From Paenibacillus sambharensis (GTDB taxonomy: Bacteria; Bacillota; Bacilli; Paenibacillales; Paenibacillaceae): a stretch of 64,000 nucleotides of DNA. The stretch lies in assembly GCF_003233845.1 (NCBI RefSeq), contig NZ_QKRB01000038.1:62001-126000 (forward strand), given 5' to 3'. Position numbers and translations under genes: made by a program. Each line of letters opens with the position of its first letter. Within the stretch, counting starts at the first letter, position 1. The notes below the pieces were generated by a model. That model worked only from the letters and a program-made list of their open reading frames with translations. It ran no database searches and had not been told where the DNA came from. Positions 18,505 through 25,815 of this stretch are shown piece by piece.

Positions 18505-18909
18505 TTACAGGCCGCTGCTTTGGAACAGCTCAATAATTTCACCGTCAGGTCCTTTGAAGAAGGCAATACGGACTGGCTCGCTGCCAAGCATGACATCGGT
18601 CGGCTCCATCGTGACCGCCATACCGGCATCCCGTACCAGCTTAAGCGCGTCGTCTACATTACTGCTGCGCAGGGCGATGTGCAGGAAGGCTCCTTCCGGC
18701 TTCTGTCCTTCTGCCCCGCCTGCGAAGATCTCCAGGTAGTTGCCATCTCCGGTATCCAGCATAACAGCACGGCCAGGACCCTCACCCCAGCGAACACGCT
18801 CTTCAAAGCCCAGTATCTCGGTATAAAAATGCACGGATGCATCAAAATCATAGACACGGATCGCCACATGATGAAATCCGCCTCCGCCAATCTTCGAATT
18901 ATTCCCCAA
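18505..18909 (-). CDS. VOC-superfamily protein (glyoxalase/dioxygenase fold)
   Basis: A 134-residue single-domain protein made of two beta-alpha-beta-beta-beta units. Potential metal ligands stand at the expected places: HHVAIRV (His), YLEIFAGG (Glu), LHIALRS (His) and EIIELFQ (Glu). This matches lactoylglutathione lyase-like VOC enzymes, a group that also includes antibiotic-resistance and dioxygenase proteins, so the substrate is open. The start is a TTG with only a weak upstream AGGCGTAAG. It converges on the ABC permease gene. Confidence 0.8.
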   Translation of the reverse strand: MGNNSKIGGGGFHHVAIRVYDFDASVHFYTEILGFEERVRWGEGPGRAVMLDTGDGNYLEIFAGGAEGQKPEGAFLHIALRSSNVDDALKLVRDAGMAVTMEPTDVMLGSEPVRIAFFKGPDGEIIELFQSSGL

Positions 18910-19096
18910 CTCTTACGCCTCGCTTTCAGTTCAAGTATTCTCTACATAACGAGTATAAACCGCCCTTGCACAAATAACAAAGCCACACCTATTTTTCGCA
19001 CTGCGGTATCTTGGGTTTTGCCTGAATCATGTTTGTCCTTCCTTACAGCGGGTAATAACAACTAGAACACAGCACCAGGCAAAGGAGGGATAAACC

Positions 19097-19243
19097 ATGG
19101 CCAATCTGTCTGGAGATGACATCCGGAACCGGGAGGACAAGCGCAACCACTCACCGGAGCAGAACAAGACGATTGAGAAGGGCCGCGATGTTGAACCTCA
19201 GGCCCAGAAGTGGAGTGACAAAAAGGGCGATGACTCCAAGTAA
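19097..19243 (+). CDS. Small hydrophilic protein, 48 residues
   Basis: A short frame with a near-perfect ribosome binding site (AAAGGAGGG seven bases before ATG) and a terminator 26 bases after the stop. The product is rich in Asp, Lys, Asn and Gln (MANLSGDDIRNREDKRNHS... ending KKGDDSK) and has no hydrophobic core, so it is probably disordered. Such tiny polar proteins are common in Paenibacillus and some are made during stress or sporulation. No function is recognised. Confidence 0.72.
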   Translation: MANLSGDDIRNREDKRNHSPEQNKTIEKGRDVEPQAQKWSDKKGDDSK

Positions 19244-19268
19244 ACTGAACACGGAATCCCGAAAGCTG

Positions 19269-19298
19269 AACCGTCCACTTGCAGGTGGGCGGTTTTTT
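19269..19298 (+). terminator. Rho-independent terminator of the 48-residue gene
   Basis: AACCGTCCAC paired with GTGGGCGGTT, then TTTTTT. Confidence 0.88.
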
Positions 19299-19342
19299 GC
19301 TATGGTTCAGCTGTAGTGGGACAACGTACCATACTTAACAAG

Positions 19343-19384
19343 AAAAAACCGGCCGGTCCACCAGTAGGGCGGATGGCCAGTTTA
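19343..19384 (-). terminator. Terminator of the DUF2512 gene
   Basis: On the minus strand AACTGGCC.TCCGCC pairs with GGTGGA.GGCCGGTT, followed by TTTTTT. Confidence 0.75.
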
Positions 19385-19393
19385 TAGTTTAGT

Positions 19394-19771
19394 TTAGGAT
19401 AAGATTGCTTTTTCGCCTTTGCGTTTGGTTGTATTGGCCCCATCGTCCTGCAGCCTGAGCAGGCGAATATGGAAGACATACTCGAACAAACCCAGGAACA
19501 ATACAATGACCAGAAGCTCGGACAGGTGCAGCGGCCATTCAATCAAGGCGCTGGCTCCCCAGATGACAAGTGCAGCCCATACAGTATCCGCCAAGGTGGC
19601 AGTTATATTATTGGTCTTCGGCAGGATGACAAGATCACCAAGCAGATAGGCCGTTACCGTTAAGATAAGAGCAATTGATAAGGCACTCCAGAACGGCATT
19701 TCGGTAAATAACATAAGCGTCAAAATAACGATAAAGCCGTTACCAGCCAACTTTAGCAAGAAACTTTTCAT
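19394..19771 (-). CDS. DUF2512 (YndM-like) membrane protein
   Basis: A 125-residue protein with four hydrophobic segments and a short charged tail. The opening MKSFLLKLAGNGFIVILTLML and the inner GDLVILPKTNN match the DUF2512/YndM family of small membrane proteins found in spore-forming Bacillota. AAGGAGAGGTGATGACGA precedes the ATG. Function of the family is not established; some members are linked to sporulation. It is a single gene with its own terminator. Confidence 0.8.
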   Translation of the reverse strand: MKSFLLKLAGNGFIVILTLMLFTEMPFWSALSIALILTVTAYLLGDLVILPKTNNITATLADTVWAALVIWGASALIEWPLHLSELLVIVLFLGLFEYVFHIRLLRLQDDGANTTKRKGEKAILS

Positions 19772-19951
19772 TCGTCATCACCTCTCCTTAGCTGTCTATT
19801 ATTTGTTTAACCATCCCCACACCCTTGGAATCGCAAAATTGGGAAATTCCTCTTACAAAGTCGAAAAAACACTGAATTTTCCAGTTAAATCAGCGACATG
19901 TCTTCAAACTCTATTATTTTATATTTTTATTAATAGGTTAATAAAAATGGG

Positions 19952-20010
19952 TTGACAAAGGTAAAACAATCCAGTAATTTATAAATACAAGAATGCGCTT
20001 ACATTCTTGT
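19952..20010 (+). promoter_or_regulatory. Arabinanase promoter with inverted repeat and cre-like site
   Basis: TTGACA at 19952-19957, a 17-base spacer and TAATTT at 19975-19980. Just downstream is a perfect 9-bp inverted repeat (ACAAGAATG, 6-base loop) at 19987-20010. Its centre read on the minus strand (TGTAAGCGCATTC) fits the CcpA cre consensus except at the last position, so catabolite repression by roadblock is likely. Confidence 0.65.
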
Positions 20011-20109
20011 TAATGAATCAAGGAGGTGAACGGGAAAGCCACACAGTTAGAGGGCCTGCGGGGTGCCTTCAAACCCTCACCTATTATAATTTTAAAGGAG
20101 CGGATCAGA

Positions 20110-21060
20110 TTGGTGAAACGTAAGAAATGGCTGGTATCAGCCGCGCTTGCCCTGACATTGGTTACTACTTCCGTATTCCCTGCTTATGCAGCTTTCTGGA
20201 ACTTGTCAGGCGACATAGGTGTGCATGACCCTTCAATCATCAAGGAAGGCAATGCGTGGTACACCTTCTCTACCGGCCCAGGACTGCAAGTATTACGCTC
20301 GGACAACGGAACGAATTGGTATCGTACACCACAAATTTTCTTGCAACCGCTTTCCTGGTGGAAAAACTATGTGCCAGGCCACGCCAACAATGATGTTTGG
20401 GCACCGGATGTCGAATACTTCAACGGGCGATACTGGCTCTATTACTCCATCTCGACCTTTGGCTCCAATACATCCTTGATTGGTTTGACATCAACCCACA
20501 GCATTGGTGCGGGACAGTGGCGGGATGACGGTCTGGTCATTCGTTCCACGAGTGCAAACGATTATAACGCAATTGACCCTAACCTGACGATTGATGCCAA
20601 CGGCGAGCCTTGGCTGTCCTTCGGATCGTTCTGGAGCGGCCTCAAGATCGTGAAGCTTGACAAGAATACCATGAAGCCTACAGGCTCGGTAATGTCGATC
20701 GCCCGCCGTACAGCCAATAGCGGCGCAATCGAAGCGCCGACCATTGTTTACCGCAACGGCTACTATTACCTGTTCGCTTCGTTTGACAACTGCTGCAGGG
20801 GTGTAGACAGCACGTACAAGATTGTATACGGCCGTTCCAAGAGCATTACCGGACCATACGTGGATAAGAACGGCGTCAGCATGATGAACGGCGGCGGTAC
20901 GGTCCTTGATGCAGGCAATAATAAGTGGCGCGGTCCAGGCCACCAGGACGTTTATAACAACATTATTGTCCGCCATGCCTACGATGCAGAGGATAACGGC
21001 GCACCGAAGCTGCTGATCAATGACCTGTACTTTGATTCGAACGGCTGGCCAAGATACTAA
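20110..21060 (+). CDS. Secreted arabinan endo-1,5-alpha-L-arabinosidase (GH43)
   Basis: A 316-residue exported glycoside hydrolase. From the TTG at 20110 (nine bases after AAAGGAG) the signal peptide is VKRKKWLVSAALALTLVTTSVFPAYA. The mature part is a five-bladed propeller of family 43. The catalytic Asp base is in VHDPSIIKEG, the pKa-tuning Asp in NAIDPNL and the acid Glu in AIEAPTIVYRNGYYYLF. GRYWLYYS and the late RGPGHQDV are also typical of arabinanases. It degrades the arabinan side chains of plant pectin. An orphan AAGGAGGTG further upstream at about 20021 has no start codon at a usable distance. Confidence 0.9.
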   Translation: MVKRKKWLVSAALALTLVTTSVFPAYAAFWNLSGDIGVHDPSIIKEGNAWYTFSTGPGLQVLRSDNGTNWYRTPQIFLQPLSWWKNYVPGHANNDVWAPDVEYFNGRYWLYYSISTFGSNTSLIGLTSTHSIGAGQWRDDGLVIRSTSANDYNAIDPNLTIDANGEPWLSFGSFWSGLKIVKLDKNTMKPTGSVMSIARRTANSGAIEAPTIVYRNGYYYLFASFDNCCRGVDSTYKIVYGRSKSITGPYVDKNGVSMMNGGGTVLDAGNNKWRGPGHQDVYNNIIVRHAYDAEDNGAPKLLINDLYFDSNGWPRY

Positions 21061-21196
21061 GCTGATTTGGAAACCGGATTGGCCGCATGAATATGCGAGC
21101 CGGTCCGGTTTTTTTAATGAAATAAGGGCACAGTTTATCACCTTTTATACCCGGACAGCGTTTGATATAGAAATACTGTCATAAGAGGTGATGCTG

Positions 21197-21628
21197 ATGC
21201 TGTTTCGGCACATATTGGCGGCGTATGACGGATCTGTACAGGCGAAGAGGGCTTTGGAAAAGTCAGTACAGATGGTGGATAGCTGCAGCGGAACGAAGCT
21301 GACGGTCATCCACGCCGTTAACTTATATCCGCTTGCTGCAGGAGATATCATGATTGCACCAACGGACGCTATGAGTGAAAGCGCTTTGAAGCGGGGAGAG
21401 GAATTGTTGGAAGAAGCCAGGCTTTACACCGAGGGCCTTTGCAGGGTGAATACCGAGATGATTCACGGCAGTCCGTCCAAGGTGATCATTCAGCAGGCGG
21501 CAGAGCGGGGATGCGATCTGATTGTAGTGGGGAGCCGGGGGCTTGGGCCAATTCAGGGAGCCATGCTAGGAAGTGTAAGCCGTTATGTGGTGCAGTATGC
21601 TAAAGTGCCTGTGCTTGTCATTAAGTAG
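21197..21628 (+). CDS. Universal stress protein UspA family
   Basis: A 143-residue single Usp domain. It begins FRHILAAYDGS and ends with the ATP-binding signature GSRGLGPIQGAMLGSVSRYVV (G-2x-G-9x-G-S/T), then VPVLVIK. It probably binds ATP. AAGAGG lies eight bases before the ATG at 21197; an in-frame GTG nine bases earlier overlaps this site. A single gene, no clear operon. Confidence 0.9.
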   Translation: MLFRHILAAYDGSVQAKRALEKSVQMVDSCSGTKLTVIHAVNLYPLAAGDIMIAPTDAMSESALKRGEELLEEARLYTEGLCRVNTEMIHGSPSKVIIQQAAERGCDLIVVGSRGLGPIQGAMLGSVSRYVVQYAKVPVLVIK

Positions 21629-21664
21629 CTGCTCCAAGCAGCAGCAGATTACTGATACATCAAC

Positions 21665-21964
21665 TCAGCTTCGTACTCGCTCCGATTTACGCACACGAGG
21701 AACCGAGGTAGCTGGCTGCTTGCGAATCCACTTCAGATAACGCGCGATCTCCGGATCAGCCTGCAGGGCTGGTACTGAAGTTAGACCAAGGGTAATGAGG
21801 TCCTGGTTCGTATATAAGGCATGGATCTGCTTATGACAGCTGCGGCATAAACGGGCAGTAGGCAGATGAGTGCCTCCCTTTGCTTTGGGTGTCAGATGAT
21901 GACGAGTGGTCTGAACGCCTTCACGTCCGCATAACTCGCAGATCTGATGGAGTTCCTGTTCCAA
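21665..21964 (-). CDS. HNH endonuclease-like protein
   Basis: A 99-residue protein with a zinc-finger-bracketed HNH core: CELCGREG, then TTRHHLTPKAKGGTH and LCRSCHKQIHALYTN. The paired CxxC motifs hold the structural zinc and the HH..H set would bind the catalytic metal. Small stand-alone HNH proteins are common in Bacillota chromosomes; some nick DNA, others are uncharacterised. The TTG at 21964 sits six bases after AAGGAGGAG. An ATG at 21982 begins inside that ribosome binding site and is the alternative start. No phage genes are nearby. Confidence 0.72.
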   Translation of the reverse strand: MEQELHQICELCGREGVQTTRHHLTPKAKGGTHLPTARLCRSCHKQIHALYTNQDLITLGLTSVPALQADPEIARYLKWIRKQPATSVPRVRKSERVRS

Positions 21965-22056
21965 GGTGCTCTCCTCCTTCATCGGCGGCTCGGTTTCCGT
22001 CCCAGTGTGCCCGCGGTTAGGGTATTGCCATTCATGCTCCTGCTCATAAGCAGCGC

Positions 22057-22092
22057 AAAATCCCCTTAAGGCATAGGCCTTAAGGGGATTTT
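22057..22092. terminator. Strong bidirectional terminator
   Basis: A perfect 16-bp stem (AAAATCCCCTTAAGGC and complement) with a 4-base loop. It ends the KGG-repeat gene on the minus strand. Confidence 0.88.
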
Positions 22093-22119
22093 GGCACGAT
22101 GTCGGTGGAAACGGAAACT

Positions 22120-22380
22120 TTAGCGGTTGTCGTTCGAACGGGCGCTGCCGCCTTTGCTGCCGATTTCTTTATAGAAATCTTTATCATGCGAGTTCGATGT
22201 AGATTCGCCGCCTTTACGGCCGATCTCCTGATAAAATTCTTTATCATGGGATTTGGAAGTTGCTTCGCCGCCCTTACGGCCGATTTCTTGATAGAACTCT
22301 TTGTCATGGTTACGGGATGTTGCTTCGCCACCCATACGTCCAGCTTCTTCACGGCTCATACGATCGTCATTGCGTGCCAT
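22120..22380 (-). CDS. KGG-repeat general stress protein (GsiB-like)
   Basis: An 86-residue, very hydrophilic protein built from four copies of a roughly 20-residue unit: E(E/I)GR.GGE(A/S)TS.(S/N)HDK(E/D)FY. The first copy is degenerate (EEAGRMGGEATSRNHDKEFY); the last ends GSKGGSARS. This is the KGG domain shared with B. subtilis GsiB and plant LEA proteins, linked to desiccation and general stress. AAGGAGTGAT precedes the ATG. The upstream region contains a sequence resembling a sigma-B promoter. Confidence 0.88.
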   Translation of the reverse strand: MARNDDRMSREEAGRMGGEATSRNHDKEFYQEIGRKGGEATSKSHDKEFYQEIGRKGGESTSNSHDKDFYKEIGSKGGSARSNDNR

Positions 22381-22445
22381 ATCCAAATCACTCCTTATGT
22401 TGGTTTAGTTGTTGACTTGTTAACTGTGTTGCGCGCGCACTCTCT

Positions 22446-22471
22446 ATTACCACAAGGACATGGCCATAAAC
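22446..22471 (-). promoter_or_regulatory. Sigma-B-like promoter of the KGG-repeat gene
   Basis: On the minus strand GTTTAT, 14 bases, then GGTAAT, close to the sigma-B consensus GTTTAA-N13/15-GGGTAT. It lies about 65 bases before the start codon. Whether this organism has sigma-B is not known from the window. Confidence 0.45.
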
Positions 22472-22520
22472 AGGGTTAAGCTGTCGTTTAAAAATTTCTC
22501 ATTTTTTCCCTTTTGAAACG

Positions 22521-22596
22521 GTAAAGCGCTTACGAATTTGGATTTCTATCTATAGTCTGGTCTGGCAGGGGTCCGTGGACAAGCCTGTCGAAAAAA
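22521..22596 (+). promoter_or_regulatory. Cre-like and 0A-box-like elements before the deacetylase gene
   Basis: GTAAAGCGCTTAC at 22521-22533 shares the AAGCGCTT core with cre sites but misses the flanking TG/CA. TGTCGAAAAAA at 22586-22596 carries a perfect Spo0A box core (TGTCGAA); a second weaker TGTCGGA follows at about 22609. No clear -35/-10 pair was identified in the 304-base gap. Confidence 0.35.
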
Positions 22597-22684
22597 GTGG
22601 AAGTTTCCTGTCGGACTTTAAACCAGCCGCGGGTTTCCTTCGTCTATATGATCAATGAAGCAAGCCGAGGGGAACGGGTGATCA

Positions 22685-23635
22685 ATGGGGAGAATGGTTC
22701 GTACAGCAGCTGGTTTACGCAAGGAAATGGTGGTAGCGATTGTTGGTGTGATGGTGGTTAGTATGGTTTATGGACTTATCGGATTAGTGGAAAGGTTAGG
22801 CGGAGTGGGCCCTGGCTTGGGCGGACAGGTAATAGCAGCGTCTGAAGGTGCGGTAGGGCAATCTGGTGAGGAGACAGACCAGGCGGTAATGACCGCTGAC
22901 GGCCTGACTGCGGCGGCAGAAGAGCATGCCGTAAAAGGGCCAGCTGCTGAAGCAGCGGCAGACAGCGCAGGAACGGAAGTGCCAGCTGCGGGGGGGCCAT
23001 CAATCCCCGCTGCTCCGTCTGAGCAGCGCGCGAAGCAGCAGCCGGTGGATAATAATAAGCGGATGGCCCTCACCTTCGATGACGGACCGGATGCCAAGTA
23101 TACAACCCAGGTACTCGATGTATTGAAGGAATACAATATTAAAGCTACCTTCTTCGTAGTTGGGCAGCAGGTAGAACGGTATCCTGAGGTCCTGAGGCGG
23201 ATACGGGATGAAGGGCATGAGATCGGCAATCACAGCTTTGGCCATGCCAACCTGCGCAAGCTGAGCAAGAAGGGGGTAGAGCGGGAGATTAACCGGGGTG
23301 ATGAAGCTATCCAGGGGGTGCTGGGCGAGAAGCCTGCTCTGTTCCGGGCGCCTTATGGCATCACGCCCGATACATTAACCGATGTCCTCAAGAAGAAGGG
23401 TAAAGAGCTGGTTGGCTGGACGATCGACACCCGGGACTGGGCGGGAACACCGGAAGATGAAATCCTTGGGACGGTCGTCGATCGTGTACAGCCAGGCGGA
23501 ATCGTCCTGATGCACAGCTTCGGCGGCAAGAACTCCAACCTGGACAATACCATTGCTGCACTTCCGGCTGTTATTGAAGCGGTTCAGGAGCTGGGCTACA
23601 GCTGGACGACTGTCTCAGGGTTAAGTGGAGAGTAG
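22685..23635 (+). CDS. Membrane-anchored polysaccharide deacetylase (CE4)
   Basis: A 316-residue protein. One N-terminal membrane helix (about residues 13-36) is followed by an 80-residue Ala/Glu/Pro-rich spacer and a C-terminal NodB domain. The five family motifs are visible: TFDDGPD (residues 130-136, catalytic base and metal Asp), NHSFGH (metal His pair), RAPYG, GWTIDTRDW and LMHSFGG. It would remove N-acetyl groups from peptidoglycan or another surface polysaccharide outside the membrane. A Spo0A-box-like sequence upstream hints at a sporulation link. A terminator about 120 bases downstream closes the unit. Confidence 0.9.
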   Translation: MGRMVRTAAGLRKEMVVAIVGVMVVSMVYGLIGLVERLGGVGPGLGGQVIAASEGAVGQSGEETDQAVMTADGLTAAAEEHAVKGPAAEAAADSAGTEVPAAGGPSIPAAPSEQRAKQQPVDNNKRMALTFDDGPDAKYTTQVLDVLKEYNIKATFFVVGQQVERYPEVLRRIRDEGHEIGNHSFGHANLRKLSKKGVEREINRGDEAIQGVLGEKPALFRAPYGITPDTLTDVLKKKGKELVGWTIDTRDWAGTPEDEILGTVVDRVQPGGIVLMHSFGGKNSNLDNTIAALPAVIEAVQELGYSWTTVSGLSGE

Positions 23636-23755
23636 TTCAACGGTTGGACAGCACCTGAATAAATTAATGAAGCTTTATGTAATATTTAATGGAAATCCGC
23701 TGGCAGTTGCCGGATAATAGAGGGTGAGGTTCAACAGCCGCAGGCCGGCATTCAT

Positions 23756-23794
23756 CCGCGAACCGGGGTTCTTGATAGGGAACCGCGGTTTTTA
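23756..23794 (+). terminator. Rho-independent terminator of the deacetylase gene
   Basis: AACCGGGGTTC paired with GGAACCGCGGTT and followed by T residues. Confidence 0.75.
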
Positions 23795-23820
23795 CTTTTT
23801 AAGGATAGATACCCGTCGAC

Positions 23821-23846
23821 TGAACCGATCCGTGACTGCGGTCGTC
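23821..23846 (+). promoter_or_regulatory. ECF-type autoregulatory promoter
   Basis: TGAACC at 23821-23826, a 16-base spacer and CGTC at 23843-23846. This matches promoters used by SigW/SigM/SigX-type sigma factors and stands directly upstream of such a gene. Confidence 0.75.
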
Positions 23847-23868
23847 CAATAGATTAGAGGTGGCAAAT

Positions 23869-24444
23869 TTGCACTCGGACACACAATATGAATATTTAAG
23901 ATACATAGGCGAGGATGCGGCGGAGAGGAAGGATGCTCTGAACGAGCTGATGACCGCTTATGGCAAGGATGTATGGAACTTTGCCTTCAGCATGACCCGC
24001 AAATGGGACCAGGCAGACGACATCAGCCAGGAGGTGTTCCTGAAGGCATACCGCAATCTTCACACCTTTCGTTCGGAGTCTTCCATTAAGACCTGGCTGC
24101 TGGCCATAACCCGCAATATGGTGCTCGACTACCGTAAATCAGCCTTCCTCCGCAAGGTAACACTGGTGGATGCCTTTACGGAGCAGGCAAGCGAGAGGTC
24201 TGCCGAAGGTGAGGTAATTGAGGCGCTGGCGGTTAATAATATGTGGAAGCAGGTACTGGAGCTGCCTTACAAGTATAGAGAAGCTATGATTTTATACGCC
24301 CACCATCAAATGTCGATGAAAGAAATTTCCCAGCTGCTGGGGGTTAGTGAAGGAACGGTTAAATCCCGGCTGTTTCACGCCCGCAAGAAGCTGGCAGACC
24401 GGAAGGGGGAAGACCAGCATGGACCCGATGGACTCAATGGATAA
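23869..24444 (+). CDS. ECF-type RNA polymerase sigma factor
   Basis: A 191-residue sigma factor. Region 2 runs through AYGKDVWNFAFSMTRKWDQADDISQEVFLKAYRNLHTFR, with the core-binding DDISQEVFLKAY and melting WLLAITRN. Region 4 carries the -35-recognition helix-turn-helix (MSMKEISQLLGVSEGTVKSRLFHARKKL). The TTG at 23869 is eight bases after AGAGGTGG; an in-frame GTG overlaps that site. The overlapping downstream gene encodes a membrane protein with an N-terminal cytoplasmic segment, the normal place for its anti-sigma factor. A TGAACC-N16-CGTC promoter upstream implies it activates its own transcription. Confidence 0.92.
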   Translation: MHSDTQYEYLRYIGEDAAERKDALNELMTAYGKDVWNFAFSMTRKWDQADDISQEVFLKAYRNLHTFRSESSIKTWLLAITRNMVLDYRKSAFLRKVTLVDAFTEQASERSAEGEVIEALAVNNMWKQVLELPYKYREAMILYAHHQMSMKEISQLLGVSEGTVKSRLFHARKKLADRKGEDQHGPDGLNG

Positions 24445-25699
24445 GAAGCTGAAACGCGATCTGTCTGGCGGACCGCTGACCCGGAATGGATTTGATGAAC
24501 GGCTTGAGCAGCGGATTAGGGAAAGGCTGGATCATAGATCGGCTCCTGCACGCAGGAGCTGGCTGCTGCGCTTTGGAGGGTGGTCTACTGGAGCTGTTGC
24601 GATGATCATCTTGATTCTGGCAGTTATTCAGCTTGGCGGGGGGCAGCCTGCCGGGAACACGGAGCAGGTGATTGCAGATTATGACCAGGCTGAAGGGAAT
24701 AAGGAGAATGCCGGTACGCTGTCTTACAGCGCCGAAAGCCCGCCGCAGACAGCTCTGCTGATTGCCCTGCGCAAAGACACAGCGGAGAGGGAAGGGGAGG
24801 AGAGCAGCACTTACCGGACCCTTCTTGTTACCGCAGGAGAGAATCTGCCGGAGAAGGTGGCGGAGGACAGCGGCATCCTTATGCCCTACAGGACGAACTT
24901 CTGGCGTGTGGATGTTGGCCGTGTAGACCTGGGCAAGATTGAGTATCAGGTTGCAGGAGCCTACAACGCGCAGACTAATAAGAAGACGGATAACCCTGTA
25001 AAGCTGTACAGCAAATCGGGGGCCCCGGGAGAGATTGTGCGCGAGAGGATCGATTATGTCGGCAACCGCTATATTGCCCTCACTCGTGAGATCGCCTCGC
25101 CAGGCGCAGAAGGGGAACATGACAAGCAGCAGGAGAAACAGGAAACGGTATGGGTGATGGAGGTATCTCAGCTGGGCCAAGCCCGGGAGCTTGGCAGCTT
25201 GGCAGCGGGAACCGAGCAGCATGCCGTTGCGTCGGCCAGTCCCGACCAGCCGCTGGCAGCGTTCCTCTCAAGCAGAGAGGACATGCCGATGGGCACCGAG
25301 CTCATACACAACTGGACGCTGACTAGAAAGCCAGGCCGCTGGATCGCGGAGAGAGCGCTTATGCCGGGTACCGCAGCGGCGGAACCGCTGCTGCAGGAGA
25401 TCGGGCAGGAGCTGGATACGACGATCGTGCAGCACAATCAGCTGGATATCCCATGGCATGATATCCGGGCTGTCGAGCCTGCGGCTGTTGACGCCTACAC
25501 TTCTCCCGCAGGCAACCTCGCGGTTATCCTGACGGACCGCAGGCTGCTGTTCTACGGAATGGAAGATCAGACGCTGACGAGCGTGGGATTTGAAGAAGCA
25601 GTCGGGCCGGATGAGACGATCATCATGGTTCAGTGGGCGATTGTCCCGCGGTACGTTGAGATGTGGAAGGAACAGGCGGGATCATTATTGAGGGAATAG
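24419..25699 (+). CDS. Probable membrane anti-sigma factor
   Basis: A 426-residue single-pass protein. About 50 cytoplasmic residues rich in charge (KKLKRDLSGGPLTRNGFDERLEQRIRERL) precede one membrane helix (WSTGAVAMIILILAVIQLGGG) and an extracytoplasmic domain of about 340 residues. It overlaps the sigma gene by 26 bases, so production is coupled. No zinc-binding HxxxCxxC motif is present, so it is not a standard zinc anti-sigma domain; function is inferred from gene position and topology. The large outer domain probably senses the signal, but I recognise no fold. AGGGGGAAGA precedes the ATG. Confidence 0.72.
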   Translation: MDPMDSMDKKLKRDLSGGPLTRNGFDERLEQRIRERLDHRSAPARRSWLLRFGGWSTGAVAMIILILAVIQLGGGQPAGNTEQVIADYDQAEGNKENAGTLSYSAESPPQTALLIALRKDTAEREGEESSTYRTLLVTAGENLPEKVAEDSGILMPYRTNFWRVDVGRVDLGKIEYQVAGAYNAQTNKKTDNPVKLYSKSGAPGEIVRERIDYVGNRYIALTREIASPGAEGEHDKQQEKQETVWVMEVSQLGQARELGSLAAGTEQHAVASASPDQPLAAFLSSREDMPMGTELIHNWTLTRKPGRWIAERALMPGTAAAEPLLQEIGQELDTTIVQHNQLDIPWHDIRAVEPAAVDAYTSPAGNLAVILTDRRLLFYGMEDQTLTSVGFEEAVGPDETIIMVQWAIVPRYVEMWKEQAGSLLRE

Positions 25700-25736
25700 G
25701 CATGAACAGCCGGCAAGAATAATGTCAGCTAGATTT

Positions 25737-25785
25737 AAGAGGTTGACGGCAACGCATCCACTGCGCGCCGTCAGCCTCTTTTTTT
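25737..25785 (+). terminator. Terminator of the sigma/anti-sigma operon
   Basis: AGAGGTTGACGGC paired with GCCGTCAGCCTCT, then a long T run. Confidence 0.9.
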
Positions 25786-25815
25786 CTCCCCTGGCTGTGA
25801 TTCATTCTTTACCGT

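Noticed and set aside
20013-20117. A 34-codon leader frame overlapping the arabinanase start
   Set aside because: No ribosome binding site before its ATG; it mostly reflects a chance open frame in the leader.
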